From an uncultured Dehalococcoidia bacterium (GTDB taxonomy: Bacteria; Chloroflexota; Dehalococcoidia; Lucifugimonadales; UBA3495): a DNA stretch of 64,000 nt. Positions 10,717 through 19,841 of the stretch are shown one piece after another. The position numbers were made by a program, and so were the translations under genes. The notes beneath the pieces were generated by a model. The model had not been told where the DNA came from, did not search any database, and saw only the letters and a list, made by a program, of their open reading frames with translations. Numbering within the stretch: position 1 is the first letter of the stretch; each line of letters starts with the position of its first letter. The DNA lies in NCBI GenBank assembly GCA_951813535.1, contig OX638345.1:1067029-1131028 (forward strand), in the 5' to 3' direction.

Positions 10717-11469
10717 CTACTAGGTACTTGGGCATGCCGCCGAAGAAAGCCCACGCCGCCTCCAGGCCGGCGATCACGTCCGGAAGCTTGTGCTGCTGCA
10801 TGGGCCAGACAAAGCAGTGGCGGGAGTGATCAATCACGATGACCATGGCCCAGACTGCCTTGCGCTTGCCGGTGGCTAGGTCGGTGATCATGCCCAACCG
10901 GCAGAAATCAGCCTCAGCCACCTCACCGGGCGGCGTGTCCGCCATCCGCACCGTGGTCTTGCTGCGCTTGCGCCAGTTGCGGTTCACAATGAAACGGCGC
11001 TGCGACGGGTACGACACCTGGCAACCCCGCACGGCCAGCAGTTCGTGGATGCGGGTCATCTGCAACCGGTCTTTGGTGATCCACTGGTAGATCTGGTCCG
11101 ACCACGGCTCCAGCAGGTCCTGCCGGGGCGTCTTTGCTGCACGTGGCCCCAGCCAACTGATCGTCGCCAGTCGGCTCAGCTGATCCTCGGTGGGAGCCGG
11201 CCCGCCTTGGGCGATGCCCTCAGCCTGCGCCGCGGCCAGATACTTCCGTACCGTGTCCCGCGACAATCCGGTGCTCGCCGCGATCCGCCGCTGACTGTTT
11301 CCCGCCTGCCAACGGCGGATGATCTCTTTGATCTCCATCCTGGGAACCTCTCGATACGCCATCGCTGCACCTCGACATCGAAGTGCGCCAATGGTCGCCG
11401 ATGTGGCTCCCAATGTGGCCTAATGGCCTTGAAAATCCGAACGGCCTATAGTCCCTGACAATTTTCGCG

Positions 11470-11775
11470 ATTTACCGGACCAAAAGATCCTGAAATTTGA
11501 TTGGCTTACTGGGGCGGTTTCCAGTAGTGGATGGGAGCAGCCACAGGCCGTTGCGGAAACTGATGTTTGCCTCGTGGATGATGCCTTCTGGCAGGGTGTG
11601 AGCGAGTTTCACGGAGCCGAGGTAAGCGAGCTTGATGCGGCTTTTGCCGTCGTAATGGATCCCGCGTACTGCGCCGGCGGCGCGGAAGGAGTCGGTGCCC
11701 GTGAGGCGTTTCTTCTTGTCAGAGTGGCAGAGTTTGCGCACAACTTTGCCAACCGCTCTTTCTCTGGACCTTGGC
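11470..11775 (-). pseudogene. tnpB: TnpB (IS605 OrfB) fragment
   Basis: A frame of about 100 residues contains RIKLAYLGSVKLAHTLPEG followed by ANISFRNGLWLL, which matches the N-terminal beta-barrel region of IS200/IS605 OrfB (TnpB) proteins, RNA-guided nucleases ancestral to Cas12. The RuvC catalytic region and zinc finger are absent, so this is a remnant. A palindromic unit overlaps its 5' end, and related palindromes recur near 17.8 kb. Assignment rests on motif similarity alone. Confidence 0.45.
11725..11751. repeat. Palindromic unit, copy 1
   Basis: Arms TGGCAGAGTT and AACTTTGCCA around a 7-nt loop TGCGCAC; one mismatch in the arms. Related to copies at 17762-17788 and 17848-17874. It overlaps the 5' side of the TnpB remnant. 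Confidence 0.6.
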
Positions 11776-11918
11776 GGTAGGGCTGAGGCCAGCCAGCCGC
11801 GTAGTTTCGGGCGGGGGAGTATCGGCCAAGTGTATCAGGCTGCCAACCGCAGCCGTAGGTCGCAGGGAGAACGGCCGCGGTGGCGCGATATCGCTGAACA
11901 GAGTGGGTTGTAGGTTCG

Positions 11919-13343
11919 TCAGTCGCTGACGCGTGCGGGATGAGGGCAGTCTTGGCCGTAGGTGAAACCGAGGGTAGGATCGTGCATGGATCGTGATTCG
12001 TCGATGTATTGGTTCAACTCTGCGGCGCGCTGGGTGTACTCAGCGGATTGGTAAAAATCCTCGGGGCAAAAGCCTGGGCAAATTTGCCGATTGAAATATT
12101 CGTGGGCGCGAGCGGCGATTGATCGGTGGGTGGGATTGGCGGCTGGGGCGAAGTCGGGGTAGTGAAGGCCGAATCGGCTGAGGGGGTTTGTGTGGAAGTC
12201 CAGGGTGGCGTCGATGTGGTCGGCGCTTGATATCGCGATGCGGAATCCCTCTTTGTCGCGTGCGCAGTCGATCATGTATGCGACGTTTTCGATGTCGATG
12301 CCGATCAGGTTTGTGGGTGCCGGCGCGGGGGATTCCGGCAAGACGGTTTCCTCGGCTTCTATGACTGGTCTGCCGATCATGATGGGCTCGGAGTCCGGGT
12401 CTGTGGGGTCGACGGAGTAGACGGCGGAAACGTATATGGGTCCCCATTTGTGGACGACGTTGCGGGGTTTGCCTGGGTTGAGCATGAGGGTGTTGCGGAA
12501 AACTGGGGGGGTTGCTGAGAGCTGCTCGAATTGGTGGAAATGGACGTTGTAGCAGCCTTGATCGGGCTCGGGCTCTCCGTGGGGGTGGCAGAGAACGAAG
12601 CCGGAAAGGCGAGGTTGGACCTAGTCTTTGATGAACGCGTACGTGAACTCGGCGTATGCGTTGGAGGTGGGAGTTGTTTTGTCGGCGGCGTAAAAGTAGC
12701 GGTGAACAATTCCGAATGCTGATCGGACGTAGGACGCGGGAGAGGCGAGTCTGCCTGTGCTTGGGTTGCCTGGGAAGTGGCGGTCTAATGTGAAATTCCG
12801 GGTACTGAATGAAGCTTGTCCGCGGGTTGCCGGGATATGTCCGATGGTCCAGAACTCTGGCGCTGTGACGTCGATGACTCTGTCACCATGGTCGTAATTG
12901 TACTCGACCCAATCCCTGTGGTTGATCCACGTGATGGGTTCGCCTTGTCGGAACTGGAAGGCTGAAAGGTCAGCGACCAAGTCTTCGGGAAGCGGCGTGG
13001 GCGTGGGTTCCTGGGTAACGGGCGCCAGGGTTCCCAGTGCGATCTGGGTGGCGACCGGTAATGGGGTATTGGTGGGGATGGGCGTCCTGGTGGGTAGGAC
13101 AACCTCGGGCGTGGCCAGGCCACCGGCCGGTTCGGCGGTCTCCACTGGTTGGGAGGAGGTGGCCGCGGGCGCGGCTGCCGCGTTGTCGTTTGGGGCCGGC
13201 AGCGGAGCGCTGGTAGGCGCGGGCGAGCCGCAGGCAGCGGTGGCAAGGATCGCGAAAGCGGCAACGGTCGCAGCGGCGGGTTTGGCCCACCGGTGGTAGC
13301 GGGCGGGGTTCAGCAGGGTGAAGCTGATCATGATGTTCTCCAT
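11919..13343 (-). pseudogene. Secreted lipoprotein with an in-frame TAG at codon 241
   Basis: From ATG 13343 the frame gives a lipoprotein signal peptide (lipobox ATAAC), a Pro/Thr/Ala-rich linker (repeats like PTRTPIPTNTPLP) and a globular region. TAG at 12623-12621 interrupts it, but the same frame continues with protein-like sequence for 233 more codons to a stop at 11919, including a tail rich in Tyr and Phe. No family is recognised. Readthrough, a point mutation or a sequencing error would all explain it; a decaying gene is most likely given similar damage in other lipoprotein genes here. Confidence 0.7.
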
Positions 13344-13360
13344 TGCCGATTTATCGGCAA
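13343..13360. promoter_or_regulatory. Perfect hairpin at the start codon of the lipoprotein gene
   Basis: TTGCCGAT and ATCGGCAA are separated by two bases and form an 8-bp stem ending on the first base of the minus-strand ATG. It could hide the start region in the transcript or be an operator. Two more stems follow toward the plus-strand frame at 13439 (arms ACCCGG/CCGGGT and GGCTCC/GGAGCC), so the whole gap 13343-13438 may be a structured leader; this is inference. Confidence 0.4.
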
Positions 13361-13438
13361 ACCCGGCGAGAGTCCGGGTGATAGTTTGGGGCTTGGCTCC
13401 TCGGGAGCCGGCTGCGGACGCGGCGGAGGCGCGAGCTT

Positions 13439-13765
13439 ATGAATGACATGGCATACGGGTCGTACGACTCTCCGACCTTCCTGGGCCGTCAGGACAAGCT
13501 GATGATGGGGCTTTCCCTCATGCAGATGCTGATGGTGATGGGGACGTTCGCGGGCGCGGAAAACTGGTCGCGGCGGCGAGTGCCTGTGCTTCGCCGCCGC
13601 TGGGGCTGGGTGCCTGGGCCGGTTACTTCGGCCCAGGCACTGAAACTGAGGTCGAGTGCGACAGCATCCGGTCGTCGAAAGTGCAGATGGCCCCTGCCGC
13701 GCCGCAGTCGGTGGTCTCCGGCAGGGTCAGTGTCACTGCCCCGGTGTGGTCATCGTCTACCTTGA
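13439..13765 (+). CDS. Possible truncated membrane-associated protein
   Basis: The first 40 residues (DSPTFLGRQDKLMMGLSLMQ then a Met-rich hydrophobic run) look like a genuine N-terminus, and a GGAGG site precedes ATG 13439. The start resembles small inner-membrane proteins of PrgI/VirB3 type, but this is weak. From about residue 45 the frame becomes Arg-rich and then runs antisense to the large secreted protein gene, so the real gene was probably cut short. Confidence 0.25.
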   Translation: MNDMAYGSYDSPTFLGRQDKLMMGLSLMQMLMVMGTFAGAENWSRRRVPVLRRRWGWVPGPVTSAQALKLRSSATASGRRKCRWPLPRRSRWSPAGSVSLPRCGHRLP

Positions 13766-16700
13766 CCGTGATGGTCCAGACCCGATTCCGGTCGTCGCCC
13801 TGTGGGTGCGTTCGGCGGGCCGCGGTGATGTCGGCCTCGTCCAGGGTGAATGCGTGGTCGCGGATCTTCCGGAAGCCGGCCTTGACGTTCTCGCTGAACG
13901 TGAGGGTGAACGTGAAGTTGGCGCCGGTGTGGCTGTCGGGCACTCCCGAGAAGGCGGCGGTGAGCAACACTGGCCTGGGCGTTACGGCTTTGGTGGCGGC
14001 GCTGGTGAGGCTCTCGCTGTTGCCCTGGTCGTCGTCGAAGTCGACCTTGACCTTGATGGTCTTGCCCTGCTGGCTGGTGGTGAGTGTCAGGCTCGAACCG
14101 GTGGCGCCGGAGATGTCGGCGCCGTCGGCGATCCACTGGTACTTGTAGGAGACGTTGGTGAGGCCGTCGGGGTCCTTGATGGCGGATGTGTCGGCGGTGA
14201 GGGTTTCCTCCACCTGGGGCGTTCCCGAGATCGTGGGTGCGCCGGTGGGCGCGGTGTTGGTGTCTTTGGCTGCGCTGTCGTCTTTCGCGGTTTGCTCGGC
14301 GGCGGCTCCGGTGGCCTCGGTTGAGTGGGGACCGGTGCCCTGGCCGTTAGTCGCCGCGACGCGCACCGAGTACCGGGCGCCGGCGGTCAGCGCGGTGATC
14401 GTATGGCTGGTGGCCGTGGTTGAGGCTTGGGAGACGTCTGCTGAGGTGTCCCAGCTGGCGGTGGCGGCTTTCCACTGTACCTGGTATGAGGTAATCGAGC
14501 TTCCGCCGTTTGAGGACGGCGGTTGCCAGGTTGCGGTGAGTTCGCCGGAGGCTGAGCCTGCGGCAACGGCGGGTCGGCGGGGAGGGGTGGGCGTGGTCGC
14601 CTGGATCACGGTGGTGGGCTCGCTGGTGCGGCTCTCTTCGTTGGAGGCGTCGTCCGAGAAATCGACGGTGAGGCGTATGGTCTTGCCGGCGTGGTCGTCG
14701 GCTAGGTTGAGAGTGGCGCCGGTCTGGTCGGGTATCTCGGTCTCGAGGTCGCCGTTAACGGCGAACCAGCGGTAGGTGAAAACGGCGTTGTCGATGCCGT
14801 CGGCGTCCGCAATGGCCGATACGTCGGCGGAGAGTGTCTCTCTGACCTGGGGCGTACCGCTGATGGTGGGCTCGCCGTTGGCCGGGGTATTGGCCTCGGG
14901 CGTGGTCAAAGTGACGGCGATGTCGTCGTCCGCTGACCAGTCGAGGTCGTGGTCGTTCCAACGGAACTGGTACAGGTAGGCGCTCTCCCGGTTGGTGGCG
15001 TCCTTGGACGAGAAAGAGGCGTCGCCCAGGTTGAGCGTGAAGTCGGCGGTGGTCTTGGGCCGCAGGGTCATGATCAAGGTGCCCTTGAGAATGCCGAAGG
15101 CGCTGATGGTGTGAGTGGCGCCGTCCAGTTGGAAGGTGTCCGGGGACAGGGTTCCGGTGGGCACGGGCTTGCCGTTCCTGGCGTTGTAGATGGTGTAGCC
15201 GAGGAAGTCCGTGGCGGAGCCGAGGTTGAGCGTTGCGGTCCAGACCGGGACGGGGCTGGTGTCCTGGGTGATGACCGGGGTCGGGACCGTGGCGCGGATC
15301 TGTTCTTGGCCATCCGAGTCGGTGTACTGCACTGCGGCCATGATGGACTTGCCGATGTCGTCGTCGGTGACGGTGTAGGTTGTGTCCGTGGAACTCTGGA
15401 GCACCGTGTAGCCATTGTCGTTGGGGGTGAGCCAGGCGATGGTCATGGCGTCGCTTTCGTCGGCGTGGCCGTGGGCTGTGGGGTCGTGCGGCTGCGGGTC
15501 CCGGTAGGAGGCGCAGGCTTTGTTTTCGGGCTGGAGCATGGCAAGAGTCGCCGCCAGGGAGACGTCGACGCTCATGCTCTTGCTGGTCCTGGTATTGGTG
15601 TCGGCGGCGGTTTCGCCGTCGTCCTTTTGCACCTCGAGTTGGGAGGTGTCGATGGATAGGGTCTTGCCCACCATGGGGAGTCCCTTGATGCTGATGCCAT
15701 CTTGTTGCTGGCTGCTGCCCTTGGGACTGCTGGGGGAAACCTTGTGGCTTGCCGCTGCCGGAAGGCCCGCGTACGTGAGGTCGGCTGGGTTGTTCCGGCC
15801 GTCTGGGTTAGCGCGGTCCAGTATGGTAGAACCGTTGAGGATGATGGGGTTGGCGGGTATGGATATTCCGTCGGTGTCCTCGTCGTCGGGACGTACGGTG
15901 TACGAGAAACCGAGGGTTGTGCCGCTGACCGTCCTGAAGGTAGCGGCTCTGGTGTTGTCGCCGAGGGTCAGCGCGACGGCCGGGATGCGGCCGCTTTCGA
16001 TGCCTCCGTTGATGGTTAATAGTTCGGAGAACGTGACCTGGATCATGATGGCGTCGCCGGGACCGTAGGTGTTGTCGTCACCGGCGTCGGAGGTGATGGC
16101 GATGGATGAGATGGTGGGTCCCACGGCATCGATGATGCCGCGGGGATCGTCGGCGACGGCTGCGTGGTCCAAGTTGGCGGTGTTGCCGGCCGCGTCCTTG
16201 ATGGCGCCGCCGTTGAGGCTGACGGCGTTGGCTGGGATGGCGAAGCCGTTGGCGTCGTGGTCGCCCTCGGCGACGATATAGGAGAAATTGGTGAGATGGC
16301 CCTGGCGGGTGCCGGGGGTGAGCATCTGCAGGCAGGGTATATTGGGGTCGCGGTCGGGTCCGCCGCAGGGGTTGTGGGCCAGAAGGAAGGCGGCGGTCTT
16401 ACGACCGTTTTGGAGATCGAGCGCAAGTTGCGGTGCGCCTGTTACCAGGACTTCCTCGGAGAAGTTGAGGTTTACGACGATCTGGTCGCCGGTGACGTAT
16501 ATGTCATCGGCGGACCCTCCCGAGGTGTGGGCGACGGTGTTTATGATGGGCCTGACGCCGTCCACGGTGTGGGAGGCCTGGTCGGACACGGCGTTGTGGG
16601 TGAGGGTCGCGGTGACGCCGCCGGCGCTCTGTATGGTGCCGCCGGCTTCGCTGAGCTTGTTGGCAGCTATGGAGACGCCGTCATCGTCCTGATCGTTTTC

Positions 16701-17024
16701 GGCGACGGTGTAGGTGAAGAGGACGTCGGTCCCGGAGTGGGACCGGTAGACGGCGTCACGGGCGTTGCCGCCGACGTCGATTTCGATTTCCGGCTTGCCG
16801 GTCACCGATATGTTCTCGCTGAACGTGACGGTAACCGTGATGTCATCGTCGATGGCGTAGACGTTGTCGCCGGCGTCGCTGGTGAGGGCGACTGCGGATA
16901 CCTGGGGGGTGGTCAGGGATTGGGCCAGGGTTGGGGCCGCAGGCGCTGACGTGATGACGATGATGGCGATGAGCGCTGCGAGCGCAGCCGGGGCCAAAAT
17001 TGGCGTAATGAATCGGTGGAGCAT
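13623..17024 (-). CDS. Large secreted protein with Ig-like and fibronectin type III repeats
   Basis: ATG 17024 is chosen because it follows a GGGAAGG site and begins a signal peptide (hydrophobic run ending TLAQ); the frame is open 90 bases further upstream. The 1,133-residue product carries at least three repeats with the pattern VTVTFSENI, ... VAENDQDDDGVSI, typical of SwmB/cadherin-like surface domains, then domains with YRWFAVNGD and an Fn3 domain (ASGELTATWQPPSSNGGSSI). Such proteins are extracellular adhesins or structural surface proteins. It has no anchor at its C-terminus. The gene is intact despite damaged neighbours. Confidence 0.75.
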   Translation of the reverse strand: MLHRFITPILAPAALAALIAIIVITSAPAAPTLAQSLTTPQVSAVALTSDAGDNVYAIDDDITVTVTFSENISVTGKPEIEIDVGGNARDAVYRSHSGTDVLFTYTVAENDQDDDGVSIAANKLSEAGGTIQSAGGVTATLTHNAVSDQASHTVDGVRPIINTVAHTSGGSADDIYVTGDQIVVNLNFSEEVLVTGAPQLALDLQNGRKTAAFLLAHNPCGGPDRDPNIPCLQMLTPGTRQGHLTNFSYIVAEGDHDANGFAIPANAVSLNGGAIKDAAGNTANLDHAAVADDPRGIIDAVGPTISSIAITSDAGDDNTYGPGDAIMIQVTFSELLTINGGIESGRIPAVALTLGDNTRAATFRTVSGTTLGFSYTVRPDDEDTDGISIPANPIILNGSTILDRANPDGRNNPADLTYAGLPAAASHKVSPSSPKGSSQQQDGISIKGLPMVGKTLSIDTSQLEVQKDDGETAADTNTRTSKSMSVDVSLAATLAMLQPENKACASYRDPQPHDPTAHGHADESDAMTIAWLTPNDNGYTVLQSSTDTTYTVTDDDIGKSIMAAVQYTDSDGQEQIRATVPTPVITQDTSPVPVWTATLNLGSATDFLGYTIYNARNGKPVPTGTLSPDTFQLDGATHTISAFGILKGTLIMTLRPKTTADFTLNLGDASFSSKDATNRESAYLYQFRWNDHDLDWSADDDIAVTLTTPEANTPANGEPTISGTPQVRETLSADVSAIADADGIDNAVFTYRWFAVNGDLETEIPDQTGATLNLADDHAGKTIRLTVDFSDDASNEESRTSEPTTVIQATTPTPPRRPAVAAGSASGELTATWQPPSSNGGSSITSYQVQWKAATASWDTSADVSQASTTATSHTITALTAGARYSVRVAATNGQGTGPHSTEATGAAAEQTAKDDSAAKDTNTAPTGAPTISGTPQVEETLTADTSAIKDPDGLTNVSYKYQWIADGADISGATGSSLTLTTSQQGKTIKVKVDFDDDQGNSESLTSAATKAVTPRPVLLTAAFSGVPDSHTGANFTFTLTFSENVKAGFRKIRDHAFTLDEADITAARRTHPQGDDRNRVWTITVKVDDDHTGAVTLTLPETTDCGAAGAICTFDDRMLSHSTSVSVPGPK

Positions 17025-17761
17025 CTGGGTGCCTTCCCTTCGCGACGTGTGAGAAACCCACACATCGGCGGATTGTGGTCGCGTCTCTGGGATTGACTGG
17101 GTCTGACCGGGCATGGACTGTGCCCGTCGGGTGGGCGCTATCCGGAGATTCCGGTGCCCGGAAGTACCGATGAGACTGCTCGTGCGGGGTATCGTATCAC
17201 ACGTGATTGATAGTCTGATATAGGATTTAATTCGGTGGATTTCCGTCTGGAAACCACGGGATGCCTATGTTTGGCTGATGTTTATAATATTCTATAACGT
17301 GCTGTTCAATGACTATCATGTGCGTTAATGTTCGTTACGCACAGTCTTGTCGGTAACGCGCGACCCTGGGCTCGAGCCAACCTGGTCTTCTTGCCGAAGC
17401 GACCCCATGGCCGGAACGATTGGAGTCGCCTGCGGTCGAATTTGCGGGTCTGGATTTCCATTCACCGGTGTGAACCGGCGTGGTCAGTGATCGAAACGGC
17501 GTGAGGGGAGTGCGTTTACCACGAGCAGAAGGGTTCGTTTGTAATGTTGTCGGCCATGGTTGGTGGTAGAGCGGGCGGTGGAGCTGGACGATGAGACGCA
17601 GGAGGACATGAAGTCCGGGCTGCGGCTGGTGGCGGAGCTCTCCCGGTCGGCGATGTGGGAGCTGGGGCATCCCATAGACGGCGGGCAGGTCTTCCGTGGC
17701 GAGGAGCTGGGACAGGTCCTGGAGTCCCGCGGCGCGACCTTCGGGTCGACTGATGATGTGA

Positions 17762-17788
17762 TGGCAGAGTTTGTGCACAACTCTGCCA
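17762..17788. repeat. Palindromic unit, copy 2
   Basis: Perfect 10-bp arms TGGCAGAGTT and AACTCTGCCA around loop TGTGCAC. Best-preserved member of the small family also seen at 11725 and 17848. Confidence 0.7.
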
Positions 17789-17847
17789 CTTCTGGCCCGC
17801 CGGCCGCTGCCGTCGTTCGGGGTTAAACTGCCGACCGGGCGGCCTTT

Positions 17848-17874
17848 TGGCAGAGTTCGTCTATGTAATCTGCC
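17848..17874. repeat. Palindromic unit, copy 3 (degenerate)
   Basis: Begins TGGCAGAGTT and ends ATCTGCCA; the centre has diverged from the other two copies. Confidence 0.45.
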
Positions 17875-17964
17875 ACCCTGGAAGTTCCCCGCCATTGGAC
17901 TGCCGACCGGCACAGCGTTTCCTGGACGCGCCGTCGGCCCACCACCGGCACCAGGCCCGCACCG

Positions 17965-18105
17965 GTGAACGCCGTGGCCTACGCCCGCTACACCGCGGTA
18001 AGCGCCATGCGCACCCGCAACGAGACCCAGGAGACCCTCGATCTGACTCCCAGTCCCGGCGCCATCATCACGCCGGGACCGGCTTGGATACGGGCCCGTC
18101 GCTGA
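17965..18105 (+). pseudogene. Truncated duplicate of the 23.8-kb hypothetical gene
   Basis: GTG 17965 starts a 46-residue frame whose first 27 residues (pattern VNAVAYARYTAVSAMRTRNE) match the start of the protein at 23814 (VNTMTYARNTTVSAIRTRNE). After that the reading departs and stops. It overlaps the 3' end of the NYN gene on the other strand. It is best read as a remnant of a duplicated gene. Confidence 0.5.
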
Positions 18106-18913
18106 ACCCCAGCGCACGCCGCACCGTCTCGCTGGCGCGCACCAGCCGTATGGCGGACGTGGGCCAATCGGGATTGTGGTGGTTGGCCACCTCGTGGCGT
18201 TCCACGATCCCCGCGTCCTGGTATTGGTCGATCAGCCTCCGACACTCCTGCTCGTTCCACCCCATCCCCCATTCCAGCATCCACTGGTTGCACAGCATGC
18301 TGTACCCCACGAAGTTCAACCGACCCTCCAACTGGTTCATCTCCCGGACGAACCGCTCCAGCACGTCGTCAGTGTCTGGGTCGTCGACCTCTGGGACCAC
18401 GGAGAGTGTCACGTTGACGTCGCCGTGCTCCGCCGTCCGAATGCCCAGCTCAGCCTCAAGCGGGAAGAACGGCGCCGTGGCCAGCATGTCAGCAGACACC
18501 GACCGGCTGAAGGCGCACAGCACGATGCGCCGCCCGTGGACCCGGGCCCGGTCCACCAGGACCTGGTGGCCGGCGTCGCCCGAGCCCAGGATCACCGTGC
18601 CGCAGTCCTCACGGTCCCTGATCCACTCGTAGACCTCCAGCAGGATGGCCGGGTCCGACAGGTCCTTGCCGGCGCGGCTGCGGGGAGCGTGATACAGCGC
18701 GATGTCCTGCTCGGTGAACTCCCGCCCGTCATCGGCCTGGAGCGACCAGTCGCCGAAGGCCTTGCCGCCCGCCACCTCTCCGAAGATGCGGCCCACGTCC
18801 TGCATGGCCCGGCACAACTCGGCCGGCCCGACGTCGCGCTGGTAGAGCTGCGCACCGCGCCGGATGTTCTCCCAGTCGATGGCGATCAGGACGCCCCGGG
18901 GTTCCTGGCTCAT
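18068..18913 (-). CDS. NYN-domain (PIN-like) ribonuclease-type protein
   Basis: A 281-residue protein from ATG 18913 (the frame is open to 18976, but this Met begins the conserved block). The N-terminal half has the NYN/LabA pattern: an acidic residue in VLIAIDWENIRRG, DLSDPAILLEVYEW, then VILGSGDAGH, the metal-binding acidic positions of PIN-like nucleases. The C-terminal third looks like a winged-helix module (EQECRRLIDQYQDAGIVERH). Such proteins process or degrade RNA. It stands alone on the minus strand. Confidence 0.75.
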   Translation of the reverse strand: MSQEPRGVLIAIDWENIRRGAQLYQRDVGPAELCRAMQDVGRIFGEVAGGKAFGDWSLQADDGREFTEQDIALYHAPRSRAGKDLSDPAILLEVYEWIRDREDCGTVILGSGDAGHQVLVDRARVHGRRIVLCAFSRSVSADMLATAPFFPLEAELGIRTAEHGDVNVTLSVVPEVDDPDTDDVLERFVREMNQLEGRLNFVGYSMLCNQWMLEWGMGWNEQECRRLIDQYQDAGIVERHEVANHHNPDWPTSAIRLVRASETVRRALGFSDGPVSKPVPA

Positions 18914-19375
18914 GAAGTCGGCTCTCGTGCGAACGGTGTGTGGGTGCCGGATCAGGTCAGGTCGGGGGCATCCCATTTGTGACCCGCAGGGTGCGCCAGC
19001 ACTTCGCCCGGAAGCGAAAACGTCAGGTTGGCCACCGCCTGTTTCAACAAGCCCTCACCGGCTGCCTCATGCCGAAGATGGACGCCGCAGAGTCCACGAT
19101 GCGCTCGGTGGCGTGGCCCTGCACCTGCCTGAGGATCAACGACGAGAGCAGACGCTGCAGGGGGAAATGCAACCTGGTCCGGTTGTCCACTGCGGGCAGA
19201 CGGCGGTTCGTCGGCCGCGCTGCCCGCAGCGGTGAAACCATTGTATCGGCCCTCCCCGCGCCGGCGTAAGGCCCGAGTGTCATCAAAATGCGAACCACTG
19301 ACCACGGATCAGCCGGGAAACCGCGGCCGTGAAGTACAATTGCCCGCGCCATCCCCTTCCCAGGAGCTGTCAACG

Positions 19376-19540
19376 ATGACCACCCCATCCGCGAGCGTTG
19401 AGATCTACTGCCTCAAGTGCAGGGCCAAGACCGCCTCGAAAGACATCGAGGCCGTCACCATGAAGAACGGCCGTCCCGCCACCCGCGCCGTCTGCGTGGA
19501 GTGCGGCACGAAGAAGTTCCGCATCGGCGTCCTGCCCTGA
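19376..19540 (+). CDS. DUF5679-type zinc-ribbon protein
   Basis: A 54-residue protein with the pattern YCLKCRAKT ... AVCVECGTKKFRIG: two CxxC knuckles that should bind one zinc. ATG 19376 follows AGGAG. Function of the family is unknown. A paralogue is encoded at 29519-29677. It ends 22 nt before the nurA start on the same strand. Confidence 0.75.
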   Translation: MTTPSASVEIYCLKCRAKTASKDIEAVTMKNGRPATRAVCVECGTKKFRIGVLP

Positions 19541-19841
19541 CCGACTTATTCATCCCACCGTCATGGCGCTGGACCTGAGTCTGACCACTCACCAGCTGCT
19601 GTCCACGCTGGACGGCGTGTTGTCGGGCGCGCATACCCGCGGCCAGCGCCTGCACGATGCCGTCGACCGTGCTCTAAATCGAAGCCAAGGTGAAATCTAC
19701 ATTTGCAGGCCGGAGAGGGTTGGCTTGGGTGCTGCCAATTAATTCGTAGGCCTTTGCTTGCAGCACGGCTCGGCAGCGATGTTCTTCTTGCATCGGTGCG
19801 GATGCGCGTCTGTTTGTGCCGTCTGGTTGAGGTTGCTTTGA

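Larger units (their letters stand above)
9499..10720 (+). mobile_element. Complete IS630-family insertion sequence
   Basis: The element is flanked by TA dinucleotides (9497-9498 and 10721-10722) as expected for TA-targeting IS630/mariner transposons. Ends are related inverted repeats: the left end reads GTATTCGGTCAA after CTA and the right end, reverse complemented, reads GTAGTCAGTCAA. The insert lies in the IS21 istA gene, and removing it restores that frame exactly. Confidence 0.9.
8897..11362 (-). pseudogene. istA: IS21-family istA transposase, interrupted by IS630
   Basis: The N-terminal half (ATG 11362 to about 10723) has the IstA helix-turn-helix (IIRRWQAGNSQRRIAASTGL) and the start of the integrase core. 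The C-terminal half resumes at 9498 and runs to a stop at 8897. Joining the halves after removing 9499-10720 and one copy of the TA dinucleotide restores the frame as MPKYLVIDNFPAAVVSTD, the expected IstA core. No istB follows; the element is cut off next to the short peptide frame. It belongs to a different IstA subtype from the copy at 26.2-27.4 kb. Confidence 0.85.
17025..17964. other. Long stretch without a confident gene
   Basis: The first part (about 17160-17340) is AT-rich compared with the rest of the window and probably holds the promoter of the large secreted protein gene. The rest contains fragmentary open frames on both strands without ribosome sites or recognisable motifs, and two palindromic units near 17.77 and 17.85 kb. 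Confidence 0.5.

Noticed and set aside
13343-13438. Cyclic di-GMP riboswitch
   Set aside because: GGCAAACC is present, but the conserved GCAAAGCC block and tetraloop-receptor part are not where the known class needs them.
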